41,658 bases of DNA from Streptosporangiaceae bacterium (GTDB lineage: Bacteria; Actinomycetota; Actinomycetes; Streptosporangiales; Streptosporangiaceae), in NCBI GenBank assembly GCA_030041275.1, contig JASHOE010000286.1:1-41658 (forward strand), written 5' to 3'. The position numbers and the translations under genes were made by a program. Below are positions 40,349 through 41,658 of the stretch, one piece after another (position 1 is the first letter of the stretch; each line of letters starts with the position of its first letter). The notes under the pieces were generated by a model. The model had not been told where the DNA came from. It did no database searches and was given only the letters and a program-made list of their open reading frames with translations.

Positions 40349-41554
40349 GTGGGCGCTGGCAGCCGGATGCTGGCCGTCACGGGTCTACTCCGGCGGCCGT
40401 TGCTGACCGAGGAAACCCACCGGGTGACGAGCTTCGAGATCTTCTTTGACCTGGTCTTCGTGTTCGCGATCATCCGCGTCACGGTGTTCATCACCCACCC
40501 GCTGACTGCCGCGTCGATGGCCGAAGGCGTGCTGCTTGTTCTGCTGCTGTGGTCGACCTGGATCGCCTACACATGGGTGGGGAACCAGGCGCGCGCGGAC
40601 ACCGGGCTCGAGCGGGCCGGGGTCACGGTCGCCATGGCGGCCATTTTCGCCGCCGGGCTGGTCATGCCTGACGCATGGAATGACCGTGCGCCGACCGACC
40701 CGCCGGTGGTGCTTGCCGTCGCGTTCGCGGTCGCGCGGCTCATCTACCTTGCCCTCTACCTGCGGGCCACGGCCGGCGACCGGAGGGTCCGCGGCCAGCT
40801 GCTGCTCGACACGATCCCGCAGTCGCTGGCCCTGATCGCGATCATTGTCGGCGCGGCGGCAGGCGGAGTGGCGCAGTCGGCGGCGTGGGCGACAGCGTTC
40901 GCGGTGGACTTCGGCGGTCGCCGGGTCGGCTCTGGCGTGCGCGGCTACCGGTTGCGTAGCCCGCACCACTTCGCCGAGCGCCACGGCCTGGTCATCATCA
41001 TCGCCCTCGGTGAGACTCTCATCGCCGTGGGAGAGGGTGCGGGCAGCACGATCGCCCACTGGCTGGTGCTCGCCGCGGCGATGCTCGGCCTGGCGGTCGT
41101 CGTCTGCCTGTGGTGGCTGTACTCCGGCCGGGCCGTTGCTGCGCAGCGCGTCCTGGAGCGAGCCGACTCCGCGCAGCGCGCCAGGATCGCCAGAAGCGCC
41201 TACACCCTGGCGCACTTGCTGCTGATGACCGGCGCGGTCTACCTGGCGGTTGGCGTCGAAGAGGTGATCAGTCACGTCACCGTGCGTGGCACCGTGCACG
41301 CGGAGGCGGCGCTGGGCTGGCTTGCGGCCATCGCCCTCTACGGTGGCGTCGCCCTGTACCTGATCGGCCGCGCCGCGTTCGTGCAGCTCACCATAGGGTC
41401 GGGGCCGGTGGCGTCATTCGGTGCGGCAGCCGTGCTGCTGGTACTCCTGCCGGCTGCTGCCAGCCTGCCTGCCCTGGCGGCACTCGGGCTGCTGTGCGTG
41501 CTGGTGGCCGGCACCGCCGGCTACGACGCAATCGCCGCGGCTGGCCTGGGCTGA
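40349..41554 (+). CDS. LtrA-family membrane protein
   Basis: A 401-aa integral membrane protein with about 11-12 helices. It shows the LtrA hallmark SFEIFFDLVFVFAI near the N-terminus and HFAERHGLVIIIALGETLIAVG in the middle. LtrA was named for low-temperature growth in Listeria; the molecular role is unknown. GTG 40349 has AAAGGA about 13 nt upstream, while ATG 40367 is an alternative. It is divergent from the lipoprotein gene, with 213 bp between, in which I see no clear motif. Confidence 0.9.
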   Translation: MGAGSRMLAVTGLLRRPLLTEETHRVTSFEIFFDLVFVFAIIRVTVFITHPLTAASMAEGVLLVLLLWSTWIAYTWVGNQARADTGLERAGVTVAMAAIFAAGLVMPDAWNDRAPTDPPVVLAVAFAVARLIYLALYLRATAGDRRVRGQLLLDTIPQSLALIAIIVGAAAGGVAQSAAWATAFAVDFGGRRVGSGVRGYRLRSPHHFAERHGLVIIIALGETLIAVGEGAGSTIAHWLVLAAAMLGLAVVVCLWWLYSGRAVAAQRVLERADSAQRARIARSAYTLAHLLLMTGAVYLAVGVEEVISHVTVRGTVHAEAALGWLAAIALYGGVALYLIGRAAFVQLTIGSGPVASFGAAAVLLVLLPAAASLPALAALGLLCVLVAGTAGYDAIAAAGLG

Positions 41555-41557
41555 CGA

Positions 41558-41658
41558 CTAGCGCAGCATCGGCCATGGCGCCGACGGCGGCACAAGCCAG
41601 CGCAGCCATTCGGTGCGGCCGAGCAGCCGCAGCCGGAATGTCAGGTCGCCGTGGCCGT
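41558..41658 (-). CDS. 3' end of a gene running off the right edge
   Basis: An open minus-strand frame enters from beyond the window and ends in a TAG at 41558-41560. The last residues read DLTFRLRLLGRTEWLRWLVP and then PSAPWPMLR. It stops 3 bp after the convergent LtrA stop, good spacing for a real gene end. The family cannot be told from 33 residues. Confidence 0.5.
   Translation of the reverse strand, partial: GHGDLTFRLRLLGRTEWLRWLVPPSAPWPMLR

Noticed and set aside
1..41658. CRISPR arrays, tRNA/rRNA genes, insertion sequences, prophage
   Set aside because: No regularly spaced repeats, cloverleaf-type sequences, transposase motifs or phage structural genes were seen by reading both strands.

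Overview
The window is about 41.7 kb of very GC-rich DNA. It has long GC-rich ORFs, many GTG starts and several probable leaderless promoters. Its gene families include an Lhr helicase, an F420/PPOX-class oxidoreductase, DUF6131, DUF4232 and DUF4331 proteins, and a fused LivH-LivM permease. Together these indicate a soil actinomycete with a large genome (Streptosporangiales, Frankiales or Pseudonocardiales type). The genus cannot be fixed from the sequence. I saw no rRNA, tRNA, CRISPR array, transposase or prophage.

Region 1 (1-7.3 kb) is the most coherent system. Three aldehyde dehydrogenases (two general, one benzaldehyde-dehydrogenase-like), a YCII-like protein, a PadR-type regulator and a Ros/MucR-like zinc-finger protein with helix-turn-helix-like segments are tied together by four copies of a 19-bp inverted repeat, GTAGTCTC-N3-GAGACTAC. 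The copies lie at 1752-1770, 2126-2144, 2939-2957 and 5718-5736. They precede both single dehydrogenase promoters, the divergent dehydrogenase pair, the YCII-like gene and the zinc-finger gene. This looks like a local aldehyde-oxidation regulon with two candidate regulators inside it. I do not recognise it as a described system.

Region 2 (7.3-13.3 kb) holds small housekeeping and accessory genes: DUF6131, a hotdog thioesterase, a nucleotidyltransferase-domain protein with an 18-bp tandem repeat upstream, a decayed junction (methyltransferase 3' remnant against a frameshifted DUF899 gene), an MBL hydrolase, a VOC protein and a membrane-anchored SGNH hydrolase. Region 3 (13.4-26.3 kb) holds large genes: Lhr helicase, a YfhO-like membrane protein, an MFS transporter fused to a universal-stress domain, a lone ABC ATPase and a LivH-LivM fusion without partners.

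Region 4 (26.3-32.4 kb) is rich in redox and aromatic-catabolism-like families: an AhpD-like protein, an F420/PPOX protein, a salicylate-hydroxylase-like FAD monooxygenase, DUF4331, a tandem muconolactone-isomerase-like protein translationally coupled to an SDR without the catalytic tyrosine, and a protein-methyltransferase-like enzyme. Region 5 (32.6-34.8 kb) is a compact TetR / R2-like diiron protein / SCP2-like operon with a well-formed leaderless promoter. Region 6 (34.8 kb to the end) has a DMT transporter, a small membrane protein, a YCII protein, an acyl-CoA-dehydrogenase-fold monooxygenase, a ketopantoate-reductase-like enzyme, a DUF4232 lipoprotein, LtrA, and the 3' end of one more gene at the right edge.
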